From contig NZ_CP050804.1 in the NCBI RefSeq assembly GCF_012563545.1, forward strand, positions 682,001-746,000: a DNA stretch of 64,000 nucleotides. The letters run 5' to 3'. This DNA comes from Arcanobacterium buesumense (lineage in GTDB: Bacteria > Actinomycetota > Actinomycetes > Actinomycetales > Actinomycetaceae). A model generated the notes under the pieces. The model was not told where the DNA came from and did no database searches. It saw only the letters and a program-made list of their open reading frames with translations. Position numbers and translations under genes: made by a program. Positions 54,661-62,370 of this stretch are shown here, one piece after another. Numbering within the stretch: the stretch's first letter is position 1; each line of letters begins with the position of its first letter.

Positions 54661-55870
54661 TGACTCTGTGGCTGGTGGAGCGCAACGTTCCACCAGCCAT
54701 TCTCATGTGCACACTCACTCTGCGAACTTGAATCTTTCTTCAGCAGATCGACGTCGAGTGAGCGTTCTGCTTGCGAGTATTGTTATACCGCTCGCGTTGC
54801 TGACTGTTCTTGGCTTGTTTTTGTTGTGGCCTACGGGGCAGACTCCAGTTGGTTCCCGTCCCGAATTTGACGCTGGTGTGGAACAAGTTATTGGTGAAAT
54901 CGCCTCTATTGGGAAAACGGATCAAAGTCGTCAAACGCCGGTGACTATGATTGTTGATGGGGTGGAAGTGGGTGTCCATGTTCCTTATGAGTACATTAAA
55001 AATGGGCTTGACATCGGTGACCGTGTTAAAGCATTGTTCTCACCTGGACTTGTTAGTACTGATACGCCATATATTTTTATCGATTTTGTTCGTACAACGC
55101 CGGTATGGCTGCTGATAGCAGGCTATGTCTTCGTCGTAGGAGTGGTAGCACGCGGTAAAGGTTTAGCTGCACTTTTGGGCTTAGGAGTCTCATTAGCCGT
55201 TGTTGGATTTTTCATGCTGCCCGCTCTTATGATTGGAAAGTCGCCACTCCTTGTTGTTTTAGTGGGTGCAGCGGCTATGATGTTCACATCTATCTATCTG
55301 GCGCATGGAGTTTCAATTCGTACGACGACGGCAGTTTTGGGAACGCTCGGTGGTCTGATTATCACTGGTATTATTGCTTGGATTGTTATCGATTACGCAA
55401 ATCTTACTGGTACGTCAGGCGAAGAATCCATTGCGTTATATGGCCAGCTTGATTATCTGCAGATGAATCAGATTTTATTGTGCGGAATGATTTTGGCCGG
55501 TCTTGGTGCACTTAATGATGTGACGATTACTCAAGTGTCCACAGTATGGGAATTGCATGCGGCGAATCCGAGTGCTGGACGTACTAAAATATTTGGCCAA
55601 GCTATGATTATTGGGCGTGATCATATCGCGTCAACCGTATATACATTAGCTTTCGCTTATGTTGGTTCGGCGCTTCCATTGTTGATGAGTGCCGCTCTTA
55701 TCGATAGAGGTTTTGTGGACTTTTTGATGATTGGTCAGGTTGCTGAAGAAATCGTGCGAACCTTGGTTGCCTCTATCGGTTTAGTGCTGGCTATTCCAAT
55801 GACGACGGCGATTGCCGCAATGTTTGCACCAGTGGCACCCGCGAAAAACCGGGAAGTGGCGACGATATGA
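54650..55870 (+). CDS. YibE/F-like polytopic membrane protein
   Basis: Membrane protein of about 406 aa with eight or so hydrophobic helices, a first one near residue 35 and an external domain (about 60-140, [15 protein letters not shown]) before the helical bundle. [18 protein letters not shown] and [24 protein letters not shown] are the YibE/F signatures, quoted in outline as [11 protein letters not shown] and [12 protein letters not shown]. The function is unknown. The likely start is TTG 54650 overlapping glyQS by 11 bases; GTG 54668 is the alternative. The N-terminus has a small histidine cluster (HSHVHTH). The stop overlaps dusB. Confidence 0.8.
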   Translation: MAANDSVAGGAQRSTSHSHVHTHSANLNLSSADRRRVSVLLASIVIPLALLTVLGLFLLWPTGQTPVGSRPEFDAGVEQVIGEIASIGKTDQSRQTPVTMIVDGVEVGVHVPYEYIKNGLDIGDRVKALFSPGLVSTDTPYIFIDFVRTTPVWLLIAGYVFVVGVVARGKGLAALLGLGVSLAVVGFFMLPALMIGKSPLLVVLVGAAAMMFTSIYLAHGVSIRTTTAVLGTLGGLIITGIIAWIVIDYANLTGTSGEESIALYGQLDYLQMNQILLCGMILAGLGALNDVTITQVSTVWELHAANPSAGRTKIFGQAMIIGRDHIASTVYTLAFAYVGSALPLLMSAALIDRGFVDFLMIGQVAEEIVRTLVASIGLVLAIPMTTAIAAMFAPVAPAKNREVATI

Positions 55871-57090
55871 CAGTTCGTATTGGTGATATTTCGTTAGCGT
55901 CGCCAGTTATTTTGGCTCCCATGGCTGGGGTAACTAACCCGCCTTTTAGACAGCTATGCAGAGAATTTGGTGAAGCAGGTGCCCGAGCTGCGGGGTTAGA
56001 TATTGCAGATAACGGTCATACGAATGGGACGGAAAGCTATGCCGGACTGTATGTATGTGAGATGATCACATCGCGTGCGCTTATTGAGCAGAACCGAGAA
56101 ACTCTGACAATGATCCAACCTGATCCGGCTGATCCGGTTCGTTCGATTCAACTTTATGGCGTTGAACCAACAAGCATTGCAGCTGCTGTAGAGATTCTGG
56201 TTCGTGATCGTTGGGCTGATCATATCGATTTGAATTTTGGCTGTCCGGTACCGAAAGTAACTCGTAAAGGTGGGGGATCGGCACTTCCTTGGAAACATAA
56301 TCTTTTTTCTCGTATTGTTACTGGCGCTGTTGAGGCTGCACATCGTGCATCGCGTGACAGTGGGCGGGATTTTACGGTGCCGGTGACGGCAAAATTCCGT
56401 ATTGGTATTGATGATGATCATCAAACATTTCGTGAAGTGGCGCAGATGAGTGAGGACGCTGGAATATCTGGATTAACTCTTCATGCACGGACAACTGAGC
56501 AACATTATTCTGGAAAAGCTCGTTGGGAGTTTATTAGTGAGCTAAAAGAGTTAACGACATTGCCGGTGTTTGGTAATGGGGATGTTTTTGGTGTTGACGA
56601 TGCTGTCTCGATGATCGAGATGACGGGCGCTGATGGAGTGAGCGTGGGACGCGGATGCCAAGGGCGCCCATGGCTGTTTTATGATTTAGTTGCGGCTTCG
56701 TATGGTTCATCGGCCCGTTATCGGCCTTCATTGCGCGAAGTCGCTAATATTATTGTTCGTCATGGAGAGCTCTCGGTTCTGCATTTTAATGATGAACATC
56801 GGGCGATGCGGGAATTACGTAAACATGTCGGGTGGTATTTGCGAGGGTTTGCTGTTGGCGGGCAGATGCGTCACCAATTAGGGCTGATTGAATCAGTAGA
56901 GCAGTTGCGTGAACTACTCGATACGTTAGATCTGGATCAAGCTTATCCGCAAGCAGCCGAAGGGCCACGAGGCCGAGCGGGGAGTGCCAAGCGTCCTCAT
57001 CTTCCAGAATTTTGGTTGGATTCTCACGCATTATCCGCAGAGCAAGAAGCGAAGATTCACGAAGCTGAAGTCAATGTTTCTGGTGGTTAA
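55867..57090 (+). CDS. dusB: tRNA-dihydrouridine synthase (DusB family)
   Basis: Flavoenzyme of 407 aa that reduces uridines in tRNA with NADPH. The FMN-barrel start is VILAPMAGVTNPPFRQLCREFG (outline: APMAGVTNPPFR), the catalytic cysteine is in NFGCPVPKVTRKGGGS, and HARTTEQHYSGKA and GNGDVF contact the phosphate. A C-terminal helical domain binds tRNA. Its start overlaps the preceding gene; its stop is two bases from the convergent GH13-like gene. Confidence 0.94.
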   Translation: MTVRIGDISLASPVILAPMAGVTNPPFRQLCREFGEAGARAAGLDIADNGHTNGTESYAGLYVCEMITSRALIEQNRETLTMIQPDPADPVRSIQLYGVEPTSIAAAVEILVRDRWADHIDLNFGCPVPKVTRKGGGSALPWKHNLFSRIVTGAVEAAHRASRDSGRDFTVPVTAKFRIGIDDDHQTFREVAQMSEDAGISGLTLHARTTEQHYSGKARWEFISELKELTTLPVFGNGDVFGVDDAVSMIEMTGADGVSVGRGCQGRPWLFYDLVAASYGSSARYRPSLREVANIIVRHGELSVLHFNDEHRAMRELRKHVGWYLRGFAVGGQMRHQLGLIESVEQLRELLDTLDLDQAYPQAAEGPRGRAGSAKRPHLPEFWLDSHALSAEQEAKIHEAEVNVSGG

Positions 57091-57092
57091 AG

Positions 57093-58118
57093 CTAACGTA
57101 GTTTAATCCAAGCTACCTCGCCGGAAGGTAAGTAAAGATCGTCATTCGGGGATTGACTTGGCTTTTGGTGGGACATAGCAAGAACGCTTCCGTCAGTAGG
57201 CAGTGGCTCGTTGTGAGACCCAAAGTTCATTCTTACCTCAATGGTATCGACGAACATACGCAGTATACCGTTTTGGAGTTGGCGACGGTCGATCGCAAGA
57301 CTCGAATTTGCCAAATAGTAGGCATTTCGGAGTCGTAAAATATGGCGAGGCGCCGGAGGAATAGTTATACTCTGCTGGTCAATGTGAATTAATCCGGGGA
57401 GAGCTAGTGTTAAAAGCACGATGCCAGCTGGTGAAAGATAGCTGCTTGCTGTATGGATTGCCGGAGCTGATAAATCCCATGCTGGTAGTGTACCGGTAGA
57501 CTCGAAAAGACGATAAAGATCAACAAGTTGTGGGGCTATGTTGTCAATAGTTAGCGGCAGAGCTAGCGGGCGGCTACGTACGATATGGACGTAGGCATCG
57601 TGTACTTGGTTAGAGAGTTCGTCAAACTTTTCTGCATCGTCATCCCACAGTCCTAACGACAATACTGAATCTGGGTGGGCAAGGGAAACTTTAGCTTGTA
57701 TTTGGCCAAGAGTTAAGTCGTTGACGGTTGTGATATGTTCCTTGAGATGATGCAACCCCAATTCGATTCCCCAGGCACCTTCAGCTAGCCATTGGTCAAT
57801 GACTTCTGGTGCGACATGTGAATCAGCGATATTGGGTAAGATCCGCAGGCCGCGTTTTTGAGCACGGTGAATTGAATCAGAAATCGGGTAGGGAGTGATA
57901 TGAGCAGGCAGTGTTAGGACATTGACTCCTAACCGGCTAACATAAGAAATAAGATCACGAACGGCGTCCGATGATGATGTTTCAGACGGGGTTGCGTGAT
58001 ACCAGACGGAGTGTTTTGCCCACGCGTGGGTTGTGCCCGAATCTCGGTGAATTACGGTGACTGATTCAGCAAGCGGCGTGGTAGGTATCTCACCTGCGGT
58101 CATCGTAGTGTTGCCCAT
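57093..58118 (-). CDS. Degenerate GH13 (alpha-glucosidase-like) protein lacking catalytic residues
   Basis: Protein of 341 aa that can be followed along the alpha-amylase family but is short (family 550-600 aa). SVWYHATPSE with LGVNVLTLPAHITPYP (38-77) mirrors the first strands. AQKRGLRILPNIADSH (86-101) stands where region I ends in NH. EGAWGIELGLHH (113-124) stands for region II but has no Arg or Asp nucleophile. LPAWDLSAPA (211-220) replaces the NHD of region IV, before LALPGLIHIDQ. The C-terminal beta domain survives. No catalytic residue is recognisable, so a pseudoenzyme is likely. ATG 58118 or 58103 may be used; TATAAA lies just upstream. Confidence 0.6.
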   Translation of the reverse strand: MGNTTMTAGEIPTTPLAESVTVIHRDSGTTHAWAKHSVWYHATPSETSSSDAVRDLISYVSRLGVNVLTLPAHITPYPISDSIHRAQKRGLRILPNIADSHVAPEVIDQWLAEGAWGIELGLHHLKEHITTVNDLTLGQIQAKVSLAHPDSVLSLGLWDDDAEKFDELSNQVHDAYVHIVRSRPLALPLTIDNIAPQLVDLYRLFESTGTLPAWDLSAPAIHTASSYLSPAGIVLLTLALPGLIHIDQQSITIPPAPRHILRLRNAYYLANSSLAIDRRQLQNGILRMFVDTIEVRMNFGSHNEPLPTDGSVLAMSHQKPSQSPNDDLYLPSGEVAWIKLR

Positions 58119-58140
58119 AGTTTTATAGCATCCTGAGAGG

Positions 58141-58146
58141 TAGGGT
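58141..58146 (+). promoter_or_regulatory. -10 box of dgt (leaderless)
   Basis: TAGGGT ends six bases before the dgt GTG; no ribosome site is present. Weak match (TA...T). Confidence 0.35.
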
Positions 58147-58152
58147 AGTTAC

Positions 58153-59403
58153 GTGATTCAAGCCTACACCGCAAGTGATAAAGAGCGTTGGGTAAGTGAA
58201 GGAACTAAAAGTTCTGCCCGTACAGATTTTGAACGCGATCGTGCACGCGTTTTGCATTCGGCTGCTTTGCGCCGATTGGGAGCTAAAACTCAGGTTATGG
58301 GCCCAGAATCAGATGATTTTATACGTACCAGGCTCACGCACTCGTTAGAGGTTGCGCAAGTTGGTAGGTCGCTTGCAAAGAATCTTGGTGCTGACGAAGA
58401 CGTCGTTGAAACGGCATGTTTATGCCATGATTTAGGTCATCCACCATATGGCCATAATGGAGAGAAAGCACTTGACGAACTTGCTCAGTCATTTGGCGGT
58501 TTTGAAGGTAACGCGCAAACTTTGCGTATTTTGACACGTCTTGAACCGAAACGTTTCCATCCGGATGGCCAGCCTGCTGGCTTAAATCTCACCCGGGCGA
58601 TAGTAGATGCAACAGTAAAATACCCTTGGACGCGTTTTGCTGGTCCACAAGGAAGGAAGTCGCCAAAGTTTGGTGCTTATGATGACGACGTCGCCGCATT
58701 TCGATGGGCACATCAAGATTATGGGTTACGACGTTCAGCAGAAGCGCAAATGATGGATTTAGCGGATGATATCGGCTATTCAGTGCATGATGTTGAAGAT
58801 GGTGTTTTCTCTGGCTATGTATCTCCGCATATTTTAGCCGCTAGTAACGATGCAGAAATTACTCGCGTAGTTGATTCTACACTTGCTTGGTATAAGCCAG
58901 ATTGTACTGCAGATGAGCTGGGAGCGGCCGGCGTGCGAGTGTTAAATATGCTTGCTTGGCCACTTGAATACTCCGGTTCTCAACGGGATATGGCGGGTTT
59001 AAAAGATTACACCTCGGATCTAATTGGACGTTTTATTTCGTCAGTGACTGAGGCGACGCAGGAACAACATCCCCAAGCATTGATGCGCTATACCGGCAAT
59101 GTCGTTGTCCCGCGGTTAACTGCATTAGAAATCTTATTTGTTAAAGGCGTGGCAGTTCATTACGTTATGGCCCCTCGGGAAAAAGAGGCACCATATTTTG
59201 AGCAGCGAACAATTCTTTTCGATCTCATGGATGCAATCGTGGAAGATCCAGCGCACCGTATGGAGCCGATATTTGTGGAATTATGGCGTCAAGCAGCAGA
59301 TGAAAAACAACGTCTGCGCGTCATCATTGACCAGATTGCTTCCTTGACTGATCAATCTGCGCGGCAGTGGCATTCTCGCTATTGTGGGATGTTGCGAAAC
59401 TAA
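58153..59403 (+). CDS. dgt: Deoxyguanosinetriphosphate triphosphohydrolase-like protein
   Basis: HD-domain dNTP triphosphohydrolase (416 aa) that cleaves dNTPs to nucleoside and triphosphate. The metal ligands are His in RLTHSLEVAQV, the His-Asp of CLCHDLGHPPYGHNG, and a distal Asp in MMDLADDIGYSVHDVEDG. Homologues in actinobacteria usually precede dnaG; here the mgl operon follows instead. It is divergent from the GH13-like gene, 34 bp apart. Confidence 0.93.
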   Translation: MIQAYTASDKERWVSEGTKSSARTDFERDRARVLHSAALRRLGAKTQVMGPESDDFIRTRLTHSLEVAQVGRSLAKNLGADEDVVETACLCHDLGHPPYGHNGEKALDELAQSFGGFEGNAQTLRILTRLEPKRFHPDGQPAGLNLTRAIVDATVKYPWTRFAGPQGRKSPKFGAYDDDVAAFRWAHQDYGLRRSAEAQMMDLADDIGYSVHDVEDGVFSGYVSPHILAASNDAEITRVVDSTLAWYKPDCTADELGAAGVRVLNMLAWPLEYSGSQRDMAGLKDYTSDLIGRFISSVTEATQEQHPQALMRYTGNVVVPRLTALEILFVKGVAVHYVMAPREKEAPYFEQRTILFDLMDAIVEDPAHRMEPIFVELWRQAADEKQRLRVIIDQIASLTDQSARQWHSRYCGMLRN

Positions 59404-59528
59404 GGCATTTTCCTGTTGCTGTGATGAACATCTAAATGTATTCTTTGTACTGCTGGTAGCAATGATGCACATAATGTCGTGTGCTGATCGCGCTAGAAAG
59501 TCAATGGAGACTATAGAAAAGGTTCACG

Positions 59529-60754
59529 ATGAAGAACATTAAGAAATCTTTAGCAATTTCGCTCGGAACGCTTATGGCATTGTCAGCTTGTAGTGGGGGA
59601 ACAGCAGATTCGGGTGCTTCCTCAAGCGTTGAAAATAGCCAAAACCCCTTGTGTGGTTCAACCGCCAACCATCAAATTCTTCCACTGGCGATCTTGATAA
59701 AGAGGCACTTAATTTCAACGAAAATACGTATTATGTTGGCTTTGACGCATCTCAAGGTGCCGAGTTGCAAGGGCAGATGGTTGCCGAATTTATTGAAAAG
59801 CATAAGGACACCATTGACCGCAATGGTGACGGCAAGATTGGTTATGTCCTAGCTATTGGCGATGTTGGGCATAATGATTCTATTGCCCGTACGCGCGGTG
59901 TTCGAAAAGCGCTTAATACAGCAGTTGAAGAAGGCGGCAGTATCCTATCTGACCCAACAGAAACCAATGCTAACGCTGTAAAAGAAGGAACCTTAGGAAG
60001 CTTTAAAGTTGTTGAGCTAGCTTCTAAGGAAATGAAGACTGGTGCTGGAGCAACATGGGATGCAGGTACTGCTGGCGATACCATCACCGCATGGAGCGGT
60101 AAGTTTGGCGATGATATTGATCTTGTCATTTCTAATAATGACGGCATGGGTATGGCTATGTTCAATAAGTGGTCCAAGGCGCAGAAAGTGCCAACCTTTG
60201 GTTACGACGCAAACTCCGACGCGGTAGCTGCTATTGCTGATGGGTACGGTGGAACTATTTCTCAGCATGCTGACGTTCAAGCATATTTGACATTGCGTGT
60301 TTTACGTAATGCTCTCGATGGCAAGGATGTCATGGAAGGTATCGCGAAGGCTGATGAAGCAGGCAATGTTTTGTCTGATCAAGACTACAAGTACGTTGAA
60401 GAAGAGCGTTCTTTCTATGCTTTGAATGTTGCAGTCAATGCCGATAATTATCAGGACTTCTTAGACTCAACTGTTACTTACAAGCCAGTTAGTAACCAAG
60501 TAACAGCTGATACGAAGAAGGTATGGCTAGATATCTACAATTCGGCAGATAACTTCCTGGGTTCAACCTACCAGCCGCTGTTGCAAAAGTACGATAAGCT
60601 CCTAAACCTCGACGTGGAATACATCGGTGGTGACGGCCAGACCGAATCTAACATCACAAACCGGTTGGGTAACCCTGGTTCCTATGATGCATTCGCAATC
60701 AATATGGTGAAGACCGATAACGCATCGTCCTACACCTCACTTCTTACTCAGTAG
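59529..60754 (+). pseudogene. mglB: mglB-like galactose/glucose-binding lipoprotein gene, internally deleted and frameshifted
   Basis: A lipoprotein signal (MKNIKKSLAISLGTLMAL, lipobox LSAC with Cys21) and about 16 mature residues are in one frame (59529 onward). From about 59645 homology continues in another frame with PLVWFNRQPSNSS, which matches the middle of MglB (normally IPVVFFNKEPS), and then runs intact to 60754 (YYVGFDASQGAELQGQMV, GYVLAIGDVGHNDSIARTRG, SNNDGMGMAMFNK, FGYDANSDAV). Roughly 100 residues of the first lobe (the KIGVAIYKFDD to IPVV region) are missing, and the second frame has a TAG at 59636. No functional exported protein can be made unless the sequence is in error. mglA and mglC follow intact. 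Confidence 0.75.
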
Positions 60755-60790
60755 TTTTTAGCGAACAAATAGCTGAAGCTAAGAAGCAAT

Positions 60791-60831
60791 GGATTGGGGC
60801 AATCGGAGAGTATCTTTGATTGCTCCAATCC
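60791..60831 (+). promoter_or_regulatory. Hairpin between mglB and mglA
   Basis: GGATTGGGGCAATC (60791-60804) pairs with GATTGCTCCAATCC (60818-60831) with a single G-T pair over 13 bases. Such hairpins after binding-protein genes stabilise the upstream mRNA and lower ATPase expression. No T-tract. Confidence 0.6.
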
Positions 60832-60848
60832 GAGAAAGAAAGAATGTT

Positions 60849-62357
60849 ATGGTAACAGGCACTGATGATGTAGTTTTGACAATTCGTGGTATGTCAAAAT
60901 CGTTCGGTCGTAATCGTGTACTTGAACATATCGATTTTGATGTTAAGCGTGGATCCATTATTGGTTTGATGGGTGAAAATGGCGCTGGCAAATCTACAAT
61001 GATGAAATGTCTTTTTGGTACTTATCAAAAAGATGAAGGAGAAATTACTCTTGACGGCCATCCAGTATCATTTTCAGGGCCGAAGGAAGCCCTTGAAAAT
61101 GGAATTGCTATGGTTCATCAAGAATTGAATCAAGCGTTAGAACGTTCGGTTGTCGATAATCTTTTTCTTGGGCGATACCCTAAAACTTCATTAGGGACAA
61201 TTGACGAAGCACGCATGCGTCGTGAGGCAGCTGACCTATTCCGTCAGCTAGGAATGACCGTTAACTTAACTCAGCCAATGAGAAAAATGTCAGTCTCTCA
61301 ACGGCAGATGTGCGAAATCGCGAAAGCTATTTCGTACCATTCTCAGGTGATTGTGCTTGATGAGCCAACCTCATCATTAACTGAACCTGAGGTTCGCAAA
61401 CTGTTTGAGATGATGCGTAAGCTACGTGATAGTGGTATTTCGTTAGTGTATATCTCGCATAAAATGGATGAAATCTTTGAAATATGTGATCAGGTTTCCG
61501 TCCTTCGCGATGGCAAGCTGGTAATGACAAAAGATACTGCTGACACTAATATGAACGAGTTGATTACTGCGATGGTTGGCCGTTCTCTCGACAATCGTTA
61601 TCCTGAAGTCGACAATAACCCAGGAGAACCAATCCTTACGGTTAGCCATTTATCAACAAAATATGCGCCATATATAAATGATATTTCTTTCAAAGTACGT
61701 GAAGGAGAAATCTTTGGATTATATGGCTTGGTTGGTGCTGGAAGAACTGAGTTACTCGAAACTATTTTTGGCGTTCGAACCCGAGCGACTGGCCGAGTGT
61801 ATTATCGTGACAAGTTGATGAACTTTAATAATCCTCGGGAAGCTATTGATTCTGGTTTTGCGTTAATTACCGAAGAACGAAAAGCAGATGGATTATTTCT
61901 TAAAGGTGATCTCACGTTCAATACAACGATTGCTAACTTGCCAGCTTACAAGAAGAATATTGCACTGTCAGATCGTAAGATGCAAGCAGCAACAGTCTCT
62001 GAAATTCGTACTATGCATACGAAAACTACTGGTCCAGATGAATTAATTTCAGCTCTTTCTGGTGGAAACCAGCAAAAAGTTATTTTTGGTCGCTGGTTAG
62101 AGCGGGAACCTAAAGTTTTCATGATGGACGAGCCAACACGAGGTATTGATGTTGGAGCGAAGTATGAAATATACGAGCTGATTATCCAGATGGCTAAGCG
62201 GGGAAAGACAGTGATCCTTGTTAGCTCGGAGATGCCAGAAATTTTGGGAATTACTAATCGTATCGGCGTTATGTCTGCCGGACGTTTGGCAGGAATCGTC
62301 ACAACAAAAGAGACTAACCAAGAAGAGCTCTTGCGACTGAGCGCAAAGTATCTGTAA
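60849..62357 (+). CDS. mglA: Galactose/methyl-galactoside ABC transporter ATPase MglA
   Basis: Double ABC ATPase of 502 aa for the CUT2 sugar importer. The first domain has GENGAGKST near residue 46 and Walker B VIVLDEPTSSL with a degenerate signature (MSVSQRQM). The second domain has a degenerate Walker A (GLVGAGRTE) and strong LSGGNQQK and FMMDEPTRGIDVGAK, the usual CUT2 asymmetry. ATG 60849 (MVTGTDD) is preferred over the upstream frame opening, which lies in the intergenic hairpin. mglC starts 13 bp after the stop. Confidence 0.92.
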   Translation: MVTGTDDVVLTIRGMSKSFGRNRVLEHIDFDVKRGSIIGLMGENGAGKSTMMKCLFGTYQKDEGEITLDGHPVSFSGPKEALENGIAMVHQELNQALERSVVDNLFLGRYPKTSLGTIDEARMRREAADLFRQLGMTVNLTQPMRKMSVSQRQMCEIAKAISYHSQVIVLDEPTSSLTEPEVRKLFEMMRKLRDSGISLVYISHKMDEIFEICDQVSVLRDGKLVMTKDTADTNMNELITAMVGRSLDNRYPEVDNNPGEPILTVSHLSTKYAPYINDISFKVREGEIFGLYGLVGAGRTELLETIFGVRTRATGRVYYRDKLMNFNNPREAIDSGFALITEERKADGLFLKGDLTFNTTIANLPAYKKNIALSDRKMQAATVSEIRTMHTKTTGPDELISALSGGNQQKVIFGRWLEREPKVFMMDEPTRGIDVGAKYEIYELIIQMAKRGKTVILVSSEMPEILGITNRIGVMSAGRLAGIVTTKETNQEELLRLSAKYL

Positions 62358-62370
62358 GAAAGGGAAGGCA

